Below are positions 20,561-30,487 of a stretch of DNA of 64,000 bases, piece after piece; the first letter of the stretch is position 1; each line of letters opens with the position of its first letter. The stretch covers positions 28,885,617 to 28,949,616 of the forward strand of contig JAJEKV010000005.1 of the NCBI GenBank assembly GCA_021234155.1, written 5' to 3'. This DNA is from Isoetes taiwanensis (lineage: Eukaryota; Streptophyta; Lycopodiopsida; Isoetales; Isoetaceae). The notes under the pieces were generated by a model. It was given only the letters and a program-made list of their open reading frames with translations. It was not told the DNA's origin and did no database searches. The position numbers and the translations under genes are program-made.

Positions 20561-20631
20561 ATCACGCTTCCCCAGCGCAATAGCTATGAGATAAGTGGGA
20601 TCACCACAGCAGATAATGATGATGAGTGAAT
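20561..20631 (+). pseudogene. Third partial tail copy of the small gene
   Basis: The sequence reads LPQRNSYEISGITTADNDDE then TGA, duplicating the end of member C (LPERMSYEISGITTTDPEDE). It follows directly on C's stop codon and has no start of its own. Confidence 0.65.
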
Positions 20632-20748
20632 CACCATATAAGCACTTCTGACCATCTTATCTATGAATCATGTATGCATTTATATATTAAAGATGTAAGC
20701 AGTTATATATAACCACAAATATAGTAATGTACAAGATCTTATGTATTA

Positions 20749-21072
20749 AGGGTGAAAGCATGCTAGGGTGTACCATCTAAAGTACTTTTTAGGGAGTGCA
20801 AAACTACCCAGAAAAGTACCCAGCACTAGGTACTGGGAACCTCCATAAATGTCGCAATAAAAAATAAGTTTGAGAGTTAATTCATTTATTTTAGTCTCTA
20901 ATAGTATTGTTATCCTTTAGTACTATAGATTGGCATGTTATTGACCTTCAATTCAAAAAATTTTAATTGATTTTAATGGAAAGAAAAAACAGAAAGTACC
21001 AGTTTTAAAAGTACCCAGTGTAGGTACTTTTGAGGGTTCCAAAAGTGGTACACCGTAGCATGCTTTTACCCT
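20749..21072. mobile_element. 324-bp MITE with TA target duplication
   Basis: The left end AGGGTGAAAGCATGCTAGGG and right end (reverse complement AGGGTAAAAGCATGCTACGG) form terminal inverted repeats that extend inward through GGTGTACCA and an AAGTAC...GGGTAC segment. TA flanks both sides (20747-20748, 21073-21074). There is no coding potential. TA duplications are typical of Tc1/mariner-type elements, but the terminus is not the usual Stowaway sequence, so the superfamily is left open. Confidence 0.75.
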
Positions 21073-21113
21073 TAAGATGAAAGATATGTATTACAAGTAC
21101 AAGATCTCATGTA

Positions 21114-24100
21114 TTAAGATGAACAATGTGATATGTCTTTCCACATGTCTACAATATATTTCGGAATTTGGACTGTTTTCGGCCTCTTGCCATTGGCATC
21201 CCAAGCATAATGAATAGCATCTAAATTTTTGTACCTTGAAGGATCGGAAGGATTAGGCCGCCAACGCTTAGTCAAGCAGTCTTTGTAGTCCCCTCCAGTA
21301 GGCTTCCACCACGATACAAAAATATGGCCAAAGTATGTAGATTCCGGATCAAGAACAGCATTCTCCTCTGCATATCCTAACCAAGTGGCAGTGTTATCAT
21401 CTCCAGGTCTGACTAGAACAAACATACCCTTTGTCACATGTACGTGAGGATCAAACTCTTCAAGAGGCAACACTGGACGGCCATCTGACGGGCCACAATA
21501 AGATGGTAAAGGTCGCGTGACCAAGGCAGATTCGTCGACCTCTGGAACAAATGATGTTTGTTCTAGAGGAGCTTTCTTGTTTGTGGCCAAAATGCATCAT
21601 TTTGAGGACGTCCTGGAGCAACATCCTCCAAAGAGATAAGAAGCTGGCTCCAATACTCAACACTTGCTGTGTATTGCCTTGCAAACAAGCTACTTTCTTG
21701 ATTCTTACATATGTCCTTCCATAGGGAGATGTATTTGTTGATGCTATCCTTCAACCCTGGAAGATCCTTCAATGTTGGTCTAGGAGGAATATTTTGTGGC
21801 ACACCACTTGGTAGCATTGGCTGACCATGTTCATCCTCTTTCCACATTCTAACTCCTGGAGAATCTGCTGGAAGCCACTCTTTATGTGTAGGACGCATTT
21901 TGTATTGCATAACAGGCCAATCTCCTGCCATCTTAAATTTGAAGAGCAATGGTTCAGTATGCCCAACCAGGCGTTGGCCCTTATCAGGGATGAATCCCTT
22001 CACAAAAGCCTTCCAATTTGGAACTTCATCAATAAAGTATGGAATTGGAGATTTTGCATTGCACTTGCTGAACAAGTAAAGTAGCTCTGGTAGTGTCAAA
22101 GCATTCGATGAACTCATCAAGGTTGAAAAATTTCTAAATAAAGCATCAATATCATCATGGGTGTGGCCGACCATCATAATCTGCCATAGAAGCAAGTTTG
22201 TTCTTCAAAGGATTGGTATCCTTGACTGCTTGCATCCATTTGCAATCTGCAGGCTTACTTCCACATAAGTCACCTATCTTGTCCTCTTGTACCAATTCCA
22301 AGTTATGCAATATCCTAGAAAGTGAACTAATGTGGAAGTTTGAATCATCTTTCCATAAATCAAGTGAGAAATGACCATAGGCACGCACCACCATGCCCAT
22401 GAGTCGAGCTCTGTTGGCAAACCGCTCTTCAGCGATCACCTCTCCCATACGATTTTGCTAGATGATGACTTCTAGGCACTAAAGTCTTAACCTGATCCAT
22501 CTTATCATGTATTATACATAGATGATTTTCTCGGAGACCGCTGTGGACAATGCTCTCCAATGCCAATATTGACTTACGCAAGAACGTTGCTCTAGCATAT
22601 GAGCCCGACGTTGAATTGCAAGATTTCGATCTCTCTCTTGTATCTTTTATTTTTTTCAGCTTTTTGCTTAATTACCACGCAGATGTTGCATTTAGAGAAG
22701 CTGTATTTTTGCAATGCTAACATCTGAAATTCCCTTTTCCATATACTATAAAAGAGTTCAAGGCTACAGTTGTTCCTGTAAGCTCTTCAACGACTGCACC
22801 AACTTCTTTATGTATAAGCTTCTTATTAAGAATGGAAGGAAGCTTGCGTACGTTTTCTCTTACATCATCTCTACCTCTTTTGCTCCTATGGGGAATACTT
22901 TCAGCATTCTCCTGAATGAATCTGTCTAGCACGATTCGGTGGCCATTGTAGTGGATCTAGGCTTCTTAGAGCCAAGTATTACCATGTTCGCCTACCTTTC
23001 CACCGCTTCATATCTCTTTCTCCAATTGTAAAATGTTGACCGGCTGATACCTAAAGCCGTAAGCGCCACCCAATAATTGCAATTCCATCCCCTTGAGCAC
23101 TATCCTGTCCTCTCCTTCTCCTGTGTAAGTCACACTAAGCACGTCAAAAAAAAAGGTAACCCTTGCATTGTATGGTTGGGATAAAAATTCTTTTCTTAAT
23201 TCACGTACTTGATGCTTGGTAAGTTTCTTGTTGCAAGTATTTTTGCAGCAGCTTGACTTCATGAACTTATTGATTGAAGTTGTGGAGCATAGCCTTTCCT
23301 CTTTGCTTTTTCCCTTGGGCTCTCTTGGAATCCTATGTGTGTAAGTATACTTCCTCTTTCGTTTGAATTGAGCCTGAATGTTGTCCTCAAATGATTCTAG
23401 CTCTATATCCTCATTTTCTTTAGCTTCTCGAGCTTGCAGATGTTGTGAGAGAGTCCTTCCATCCAGCAACATCACATCGCTATTTTCCCACCGAACAAGT
23501 GCATTCTCACTTGGCCTTTCTGCACAAGCATGCCATCTCAGATCCTCTTTCATTAGTTCAGGAAGCACCTTTTCAACACAAAGGCCAACCTTTGTGTCTC
23601 CTAAGAATTCATCATCAACAGCATCCTGTGGATCACTGAATAGAATTATAGCTTCTGCATATTTAGTTCTAGTACAAGAATGGAGAATGTGGCACTGCAT
23701 TTCCAAGAGTTCTGTTCTTGAGTAACTAGGTGGTGGCTCATCATCATCTGATGGTATTCTGCGAGCAAACCGAGTAGCTAAATCCACTGATGGATCGATC
23801 TCTTCATCTGCATCTGATACTGCCTCCACAGATTCTATGTATGAGTTGTGTGAGGTAGGTATCCCCATGTCTGATCTTGGTGTCTCATCATGGGCTGCAT
23901 CAATGCCATGAAAATGTATATCGCTTCGAGGCCATTCGATGAATGTGCCCACAGCCTCTGCAATATTATCTGCACCCGCACATGCAATCGGAAGCACGTG
24001 AGTTGGCACCACAGCCTCGGTAACTTGCACAACTACGTTCTGTGCATCCACATCCTTCCCATGGATGCTACTTCTATTCAGCCAATGACCTCTGCCAACA

Positions 24101-24201
24101 ACAACATTGTCACTGCATAAGTTCACCAAGTTCTCCGTGTTGCTTATTGGCTGATATGAAGGAGAACTGGGTGATGACGATGTAGAGGAACTACTAGGCA
24201 A
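21114..24201 (-). pseudogene. DUF7869-type transposase-like gene
   Basis: Read downward from 24201: a low-complexity Ser-rich start, acidic linkers, a basic KRKRKYTYTHRIPREPKGK segment, CSTTSINKFMKSSCCKNTCN (Cys-rich), then FLSQPYNARVTFFFDVLSV. After a frame change near 23070 comes a HTH-like segment, ALGISRSTFYNWRKRYEAVE, ending at a GT donor. Further blocks are RFIQENAESIPHRSKRGRDD (22925-22717), FANRARLMGMVVRAYGHFSL (22448-22200), MMVGHTHDDIDALFRNFSTL (22175) and the tail KGMFVLVRPGDD...HIFVSWWKP (21590-21114). GHTHxDIDxxF is the signature of DUF7869 proteins from plant and animal transposons, thought to be transposases. The central catalytic stretch is not found between 22450 and 22720. 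Probably the element's own, now dead, mobilisation gene. Confidence 0.65.
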
Positions 24202-24229
24202 AGTTGGGGTTTCGTGACGATGATGATAC

Positions 24230-24470
24230 AGCGTGAAGCATCTGACCGATTCTCACGCCCTTTCTAGGCCATTCGATAAATGTGCCTACGGCCAAGAACA
24301 TTATCCGCTACCGCACATGGAACAGAAGCACATGGGATGGAATTATGGTTTCAATGACCTCCACGACGACATTCCTAAAGGCAATGTTCTTCCATGTAGG
24401 TGCCCTCTATGCGCTTCATGCCCCCGGCAACAACCATGTCACCACAGAGGAAGTCGCCCCGCAAGGTCCT
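24230..24470 (-). repeat. Diverged duplication of the DUF7869 gene's N-terminal exon
   Basis: AGGCCATTCGATAAATGTGC, then GCACATGGAACAGAAGCACA and GACGACATTCCTAAAGG words parallel 23930-24120 (AGGCCATTCGATGAATGTGC, GCACATGCAATCGGAAGCAC and so on). The copy lies upstream of the minus-strand gene and lengthens its 5' region; no intact frame. Confidence 0.6.
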
Positions 24471-24539
24471 TTTCCCCGCAAGCATACAATGATACACACA
24501 TTGTTAGAAACCCCGGAAATGACCAAAAATATTGACAAA

Positions 24540-24720
24540 CAGTAAATGCGCGAAAAGCCATTTGTTCAAATAGCGCTAGCCAATTTAACTTGTTTCGAAA
24601 TAGCGGCACCGCCCATTTGCCTTAATGGCGGCGGTTGCGCTTATTTGAGGCAAATGGCGCTGGCCAAGGCTTTTTTGAGGCTTAATGCACGACCACCGCC
24701 ATTTGGCTTCCTTAGAAAAC
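24540..24720. repeat. GCGC/AAATGG motif cluster 1
   Basis: In 180 bp there are CAAATAGCGC, GAAATAGCGG, CCCATTTGCC, TTAATGGCGG, GCGCTTATTTG, GCAAATGGCGC and CGCCATTTGGC, in both orientations. The same words cluster at 26049-26145, 26342-26590, 28199-28300 and more weakly at 30285-30391. Confidence 0.65.
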
Positions 24721-25895
24721 AAAACAGAAAACTTATGAAAGCAGACATTACACATTACAGACACTACAGATTACTACATATAACTACAAAGTGCTACTAT
24801 GACATTACTAAAGATTACATTACACATTAGTAGAGATTATCGCAGAGCACAAGATTATTACAGACATTACTGCAGACTACAGATTATTTCCTCGATTGTT
24901 ACAAAAGTTACTACAGATTACTACAGAGTAGAAACATTATTCTGCACTTATAGGAGAAATTGCTAACAGTTAAACTAAAACAGAACAGTCACTAACCTTG
25001 GGGTCATTGTAGATCGAGAATCTGCCATTGAAAGAAGGGAAGAGCCTTTGAATCAAGTAAGCCTTCAAAATAGAGGAAGCGCGATGCTATCAAATGAAGA
25101 AGCTACCGCTATGAAATGAAGAAGCTACCGCTATGAAATGAAGAAGCCGCTAACCAAGTGAAGCTACCGAACCAACTAAAGCGCCAGAATCGGGTAGCGC
25201 CCCAAAGAAGCGCTCACAACAAAGAAACACAGCCAAATAACTCTCCCCGAGGAACCAATGCCTAAGGCGGAATAGACGCGTCGACGAAGCCGCTTTGGCG
25301 CAAGTCCTCTCAAAGCAAGTACCGCTAATGTTGAAGCAAGGATCTGGAGCGTAAAATCGCAACCTCGCGAATACGAGGACGAAAAGCGCCTTCGTTTTAC
25401 CATATCCGTACCAAGCAGATTTTATAAACGGCTTTGAGACAAGGACCGCACAATATATGCAAAAGTGGCGGGAATTCAAATTTTAAAATTCAAGTGGCGG
25501 ACGGCGGGGAATTCAAATTTTAGAATTCAACCATGGACGGGCGGAAATTCAAATTCAAATTTTAAAATTCAAGTGATTCGACGGACGGACGCCGGGCGGA
25601 CGCCGACGGATACAAAGAAATTCGAAGTGGATTTGGACGGTCATGGGCCAAATCCTTGCGGCGCCATTAATTTGGGATGGTTTATTTTTCGACGGGTTCA
25701 TTTTCTCTCTTCATTTCATTTCTCTCATTTCATTTCCTCCAATCTCCTCCCTCATGGCCTAACGCCAGCCTTCTCTCTCTAGCTTTAGCTTTCTCTCTCT
25801 AAGCCTTTGTGTTTTCTCTCTAGCGCCTTGAGTAGCTGTTGATCCGGGAGCTCGGGGAAAGAAGTTGGAGTAGAATTTCTACTATTAGTGATCCC
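24720..25895. promoter_or_regulatory. Divergent intergenic region, CpG-rich 5' of the methyltransferase gene
   Basis: The first part (24720-25000) is rich in ATTACAGA/ACTACAGA words. From 25080 the sequence turns CG-rich, with GAAATGAAGAAGCTACCGCT duplicated at 25095-25145. At 25465-25610, GGAATTCAAATTTTAAAATT blocks alternate with GGCGGACGGCGG blocks. A CT-rich leader (TTTCTCTCATTTCATTT, TTCTCTCTCTAGC) at 25700-25830 leads to the first ATG at 25900. This has the appearance of a plant promoter and 5' leader driving the plus-strand gene. No clear TATA box was picked out. Confidence 0.45.
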
Positions 25896-26341
25896 CGTCA
25901 TGCGGTCGCAAAACACGATGGCCTCGGGTTCAGGTTAGTTCGCACTGTTTGTTTGCTTTTTTCCGGGTCATGGGTATATAAATAGCGGTGCGTCTTTTTT
26001 TCATGTATCCAGTGTCTAGGATAGTGAGTTTACGTGGTCTGTGAAAAAGAAATGGCGGCGTCGCGCCATTTCTTTGATATTGCGGTTTTGTAGTTTGTTT
26101 AGAGCGATGTAGTATAATGCAAATGGCGCAGTTGGCGCCATTTCTCGGCCCGGGCGAAGTAAGCCTCTCCCTCGCCTTGCCAACAATCTAGAAAGTACAG
26201 GCCTTACATCGACTTCGCCGTGTTGAGAATGTCTCGACTGCGAGGCGAGAATAGGGAGGGTACACTGGATTGTTGGTCGGTTGAGGGGATTTTGCAAATG
26301 GCAGCGGGCTTATTTATGAGACTGGCATTATCGAAAGCGAA

Positions 26342-26523
26342 TCGTTTGTTTAGAGCGTATGTAGTATAATGCAAAATACGCTGGCGCCATTTACATAGAA
26401 ATGGCGCAGTTGGCGCCAACCCATAAGCGCTTATTTGCATGCAAATGCGCCATCACCGCCATTTATGTAAATGCCCACAAGGCCATTTGCATTATACTAC
26501 ATCCGCTTCTAAACAAACGACCG
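26342..26523. repeat. Intronic foldback with GGCGCC core
   Basis: CGTTTGTTTAGAGCG, then ATGTAGTATAATGCAAA at 26342-26376, is repeated in reverse complement at 26485-26521. A third copy in direct orientation lies at 26094-26121. Each copy runs into GCAAATGGCGC or GGCGCCATTT words. The unit is therefore a ~50-bp repeat present three times in intron 1 of the methyltransferase gene. Confidence 0.7.
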
Positions 26524-28177
26524 GGCCAAACCGGAATGTTATTACGCTACCATCTCCTTAAATGGCGCCATTGCGCCATTTGCAGTGGGTTGGGTTGGGG
26601 TTTCATGATTTGAATGTTGATTAGTTGTTTTTGTGAAGCTTCGCTGGTCCAAGCCCCAAAACGCTAGGACGGAGAAGACCGTGGTCATGGCTGGAAGGCC
26701 ATGGTGCATGGAAATTGTCGTGGCGATTCCCTTGGAGGAAGGGGTCGACCCCACAAAGGGGGACAAGAGGAGAGAACTTTGCCTCCTCACAAAGTCAAGA
26801 AGTGTTGAGCAGACGCTGTGATGCAGCCTTTGGCATCATTGTCAACATGCGGGAGGTGAAAAGTGGAAGAATAGACTTCCTTTTGGTTGCAATGCTGGAG
26901 GATCCCGTGAATTGCACCATTTCTCTCAGATCCGCATGGACTGGCAGTTCTATGATCCACAGATGATGGAATCCAGAATTAAGGACCAGACAGTCTCTGC
27001 CAAAAGGAAAGGTTGGCCGTTGCCTTCATATGAAAGCAGAGAGGCAAAACGCTATTAATGGCACCTGGCCGAGCTTCTTAGAGGATTTGGCATACCGCTC
27101 AGCCATGGACGATCAAAGAACTCAGTGTCACATATTGTCAGAGCCAAGACCTCTTGTAATATGCCTGCTGTAATGGACAGCACCTGGCTTCTAGCGGAGA
27201 TTACAAAAAAGGATGGGAAGAGAAAGCCAAACGTTAGGCAAGCCAAACCAAAGAAAAGAACACTCACTATAGAAGGGACAGAGCATGAGGAAGAGAATCA
27301 AAAGAAAGACGAGGAAACTCCGAAGTCTCCTCCCAAGTCACCTCCCAAGTCACCTCCTCGTATGAGGACACCTATCGGTTCTCCTGTCAGGTCCCCGGCC
27401 AAGCAGGATTCAGAGAGAACCATTAGTGACACTAAATCCTCCCCACGTCGGAGAGGTAAAGGCGCTGCATCGACGGCTGAGAGCATTCCGCCTAAAAGGA
27501 GGAGGGAAACAAAGAAGGAGATGAGGGTCAGAAAGCAAAGGAAAATGGAAAGTCCGGAGGTGCCTTCGAGTCTGAAGATGGACCGCGGATGCCGAGGAGG
27601 AGTTGGCGTGAGGAAACTCTAAAAAAATACAAGCAAAGATGGTCACATGTTTCCTCAGGTGTGACATATATAAGAAAAATATCCATCTGGGATATGGAAG
27701 AGGCCCCTCCTAACATGACTGCACGAGTTGTAAATCTTGAACATGTTAGGAAACTGTGCAAGTCATTTGCCGAAGATCCCCATCCAGTCTTCACGCCGGC
27801 AGATGTCGTGCCATTTGATCCAGATACAAAGCAACTCGTACCATGGTCACAAGAATCTGACCTGGCGGGTAGGAGGTTCTACATCATCAATGGCAACCAT
27901 TCTCGCCTCAACCGCCAGCCGGTGTGTCGGGTTGGGGATGAAGATGCCGTGAGTAGAACCTTTAAAGATTTACACTTATAGGTTCCGCAGAAGTTCTTTC
28001 CGGAGAACCGAAAGTGACTTGACCTTCTTCGCCTTTAGTGTGGATGTCAATGACATCGTGAGCTGTGACGGTGTTTAAGGAACCCCACGCAGATCAAATA
28101 CACCCACCGCATAGGCAATACCGAGTCAAAACAAAACCAAAGCCAGAAAAGGGCAATCGAGAAGCGACGAATACAAG

Positions 28178-28352
28178 GTATGTACCACTGTATGAATCAA
28201 ATGGCGCCACTGCACCATTTGGGGTGAAATGGGCCATTTGCGCCATTTGGGTGACATCGTCTTGCTTCATTTCACCCTAAATGGCGTAGCGGGCGCTTTA
28301 TTTCACCCCGCTTGCTGCATTCAACCTCTAACATATTTCGTTTGCCTTTCAG
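28178..28352 (+). repeat. Intron of the ParB-methyltransferase gene filled with GGCGCC/AAATGG motifs
   Basis: The donor AAG/GTATGT (exon ends 28177) and acceptor CCTTTCAG (exon begins 28353) delimit 175 bp. Within it are CAAATGGCGCC, ACCATTTGGGG, GAAATGGGCC, GCGCCATTTGGG, AAATGGCGTAGCGGGCGC and TTTATTTCACC. The cluster is thus confined to the intron and spares the flanking coding sequence. Confidence 0.65.
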
Positions 28353-30456
28353 CATTACCTGGAAATGGTTGACAAGATTCTCAGGGGAAAGCATACCAAA
28401 GATGTCAACAGGTTTGTTTTTATGCCAGACGATATCTACGGTCTCTTTCGCCAAATGTGGAATAAATGGAAAAAGGGAGAGATGAAAGATAACAGGGGCC
28501 AACCTATAGCAGTCAATTGGGCAAAGGATAGTGACTATTTCAGCGAAAACTACCTCAGATGCATGAGAGGCCTGGATTATGAAGATTGCAGAACTGTTCT
28601 CCAGGAAGCCATCAGGGGGAACATCTATGTAACGGTCACATCCGATTATAAGAGTGATTATTTTTTCAAGACAAGAGCACAGAACTTGAGGATTCTTGCC
28701 TACATGAAGAAGGAGATTCTCAACTACATCCATGATGAACTTGGAATCAAGTACAGAAAGTTCGAGGACTTGAGAAAGGTGTCCGGACGGATTCTCGATT
28801 CAACCCTCCTATCTTGGGGTGTGGTACATCATACTTAGGTCTCAGACGAATACTGAAGAGGGCGTCCATGGTCATGTGCCCTTTTCATTAGGGCAGATCC
28901 ATTAAGTAAGATTATTAAGCCCGTCGGTGAACGAGTTGAAAAGATTTTATGTGGAGTGCGTTTTCTAGTGGTGGGATTGTCCGGGATCCGGTTGTGTTGC
29001 CCGCCAAAGATGATCTCTGTTTGGATGCGAGGCAAATTACTCCGATTTGGGATCCCGCCACTCTGGCCAAATTCTTAAATGCTACTTCTAGGATGACAGA
29101 TGTAGAGACATACTGGATAGTATGTTTTGCTAGGCCGAACATACGAAGTCTCTTGGTGACGCCCTTGAGAGCCTAGAATCCAGATCCAGAGTTTACTTAG
29201 GCATGTATGAAGAGGAAAGTGGGTGGTCACTTGGTGGTGGCATAAAGGAGCCAACAGCTGTGGTTCTAGCCACCAGGATCTCAGCCCAAGCTCAGCCTGA
29301 TGAAAACCTGGATCTCAGGTTTTATGGTGAACATCCCCGGAAAGCACCTGATGTTCCTAAGACCCCTAAAGATGCAGGTTGGTGCGAAACGGAGAATCGG
29401 CTAACAAGCCCCGAGGGACAGAGGTTCAAATACGGTGGCAAGGTATGGAAGGGGAATACTTGGTTCCACAGGCGGAGTTGGTCTGCTACAACAAAGATAC
29501 CTTGTCGATAAGCTCTGCCCTCCAGGTAACTTTGTTCTGGACTTTTTTTCTGCTGGGGCTTTTACTAGGGCATCATTGCAGTTAAAAAGGAATAGTGTGG
29601 CCTATGAGCATGATGCAAAAAAGATCCAATGTATGCTAGGGATTCTTGGAAGAATTGACAACGTCATTAATCCCTTGCTTGATCCATCAGCCATAGACAC
29701 TCGTCGACTTTTGACACTGCCTGAGACATCACATGGTGGTGGAGGAGAGACATCACATGGTGGTGGAGGAGAGACGTCACAGGCTGGTGCAGGAGAGGGC
29801 ACAGGATCCGGGAAACAAGTGGTACAAGACACAGAAACGCAGATTGACCGAAGTAAGATTAACCCGGATGATATTGATAAAGCAGATGATAAGATTTTTG
29901 GTGAGGAATATTGAAAACTGATTTGCATATCATACTTGTATGTAAAGATTTACCTATTTGGTATTAATGACTACTGTACTGATTAATCTTTTGAATAATG
30001 ATGAGACATACGATCTTACTGTATTTGCCCCTTTTGTATATCTTACTTGTTATATAATTATACGATGCCTGTCCTTATGCCTTAGCTTTATGTGAAAAAT
30101 GTGTTGTCTACTCTGTAAGAATAACGATTTTAGTAAAGCAAATAGCAATGACAAATACCATTTGCAATATGAATATATTTAACAGAGGGCTACCGCCGCT
30201 ATTTGTTTGCTTTTTTCCGTGTATTGTCCTCATGATTCATTTCAAATGCAGCGATTTCATTGCTTTTTTTCCACAATTTTTATTCAAATGGCGCAACCAG
30301 GTTGTTGCTCCCGTCGATTTCCGCCCCATTTCGTGTCAAATAGAGCGGTTTTCATGCTAATCCTTGTGCATTTTTAAGTAAATAGCGCAGATTTGATTGC
30401 TGAATGTGTGAAAAAACAACGAACAATTTCATTTCGAGCGAAAATGGAATCACGAA

Positions 30457-30487
30457 ATTTCCAACTTTAATGAAACTGTGCTTTATA
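30457..30487 (-). repeat. Right terminal inverted repeat and TATA target site of the 11.4-kb element
   Basis: TTTCCAACTTTAATGAAACT, GTGCTT ends at 30483 and is followed by TATA (30484-30487). Its reverse complement matches the left end over about 29 bp with one difference. Copia coding sequence resumes at 30488. Confidence 0.85.

Larger units (their letters stand above)
25900..29914 (+). pseudogene. ParB-like / N4-N6 DNA methyltransferase fusion gene
   Basis: Exon 1 (25900-25933, MRSQNTMASGSG) ends at a GT donor; a long intron leads to about 26638. In order follow a conserved but unidentified N-terminal domain (26638-27290), a Pro/Lys-rich nuclear-type linker with SPPKSPPKSPP (27290-27560), a ParB-like region (27590-27955) with EHVRKLCKSF, FTPADVVPFDP and RFYIINGNHSRLNRQ, an intron (28178-28352), a helical region (28353-28830), and a methyltransferase core. 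The core has ITPIWDPATLAKFLNAT and YWIVCFARPN (28990-29170), then YLVDKLCPPGNFVLDFFSAG (29500-29570), which is motif X plus motif I. Motif I near the C-terminus is the beta order of N4-cytosine/N6-adenine methylases. The DPPY motif IV is not intact (CLDARQ at its place). A GGGGETSH tail ends at 29914. A stop at 27056 and about five frame changes mark decay. Confidence 0.7.
19055..30483. mobile_element. 11.4-kb TIR element with ParB-DNA methyltransferase cargo, inserted in Copia
   Basis: The element is delimited by near-identical ~29-bp inverted ends and by the interrupted Copia reverse transcriptase. Removing it with one TATA restores a continuous RT frame through TFSPI-VKVTSL. From left to right it contains subterminal repeats, three related ~80-aa genes, a 324-bp MITE, a minus-strand DUF7869-type transposase-like gene, a CpG-rich divergent promoter region and a plus-strand ParB-like/N4-N6 DNA methyltransferase gene. 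The superfamily is not settled: TIR sequence and TSD do not match CACTA, hAT, MULE or PIF/Harbinger in an obvious way. Both large genes carry frame changes, so this copy looks non-functional. Confidence 0.8.

Noticed and set aside
19730-20640. An integrated DNA virus encoding the small TATA-driven proteins
   Set aside because: No capsid, Rep or polymerase motif is present, and the genes lie inside a TIR-bounded transposon.
23378-23725. 115-codon plus-strand frame
   Set aside because: It is the antisense shadow of the acidic, Ser-rich part of the minus-strand DUF7869-type gene.
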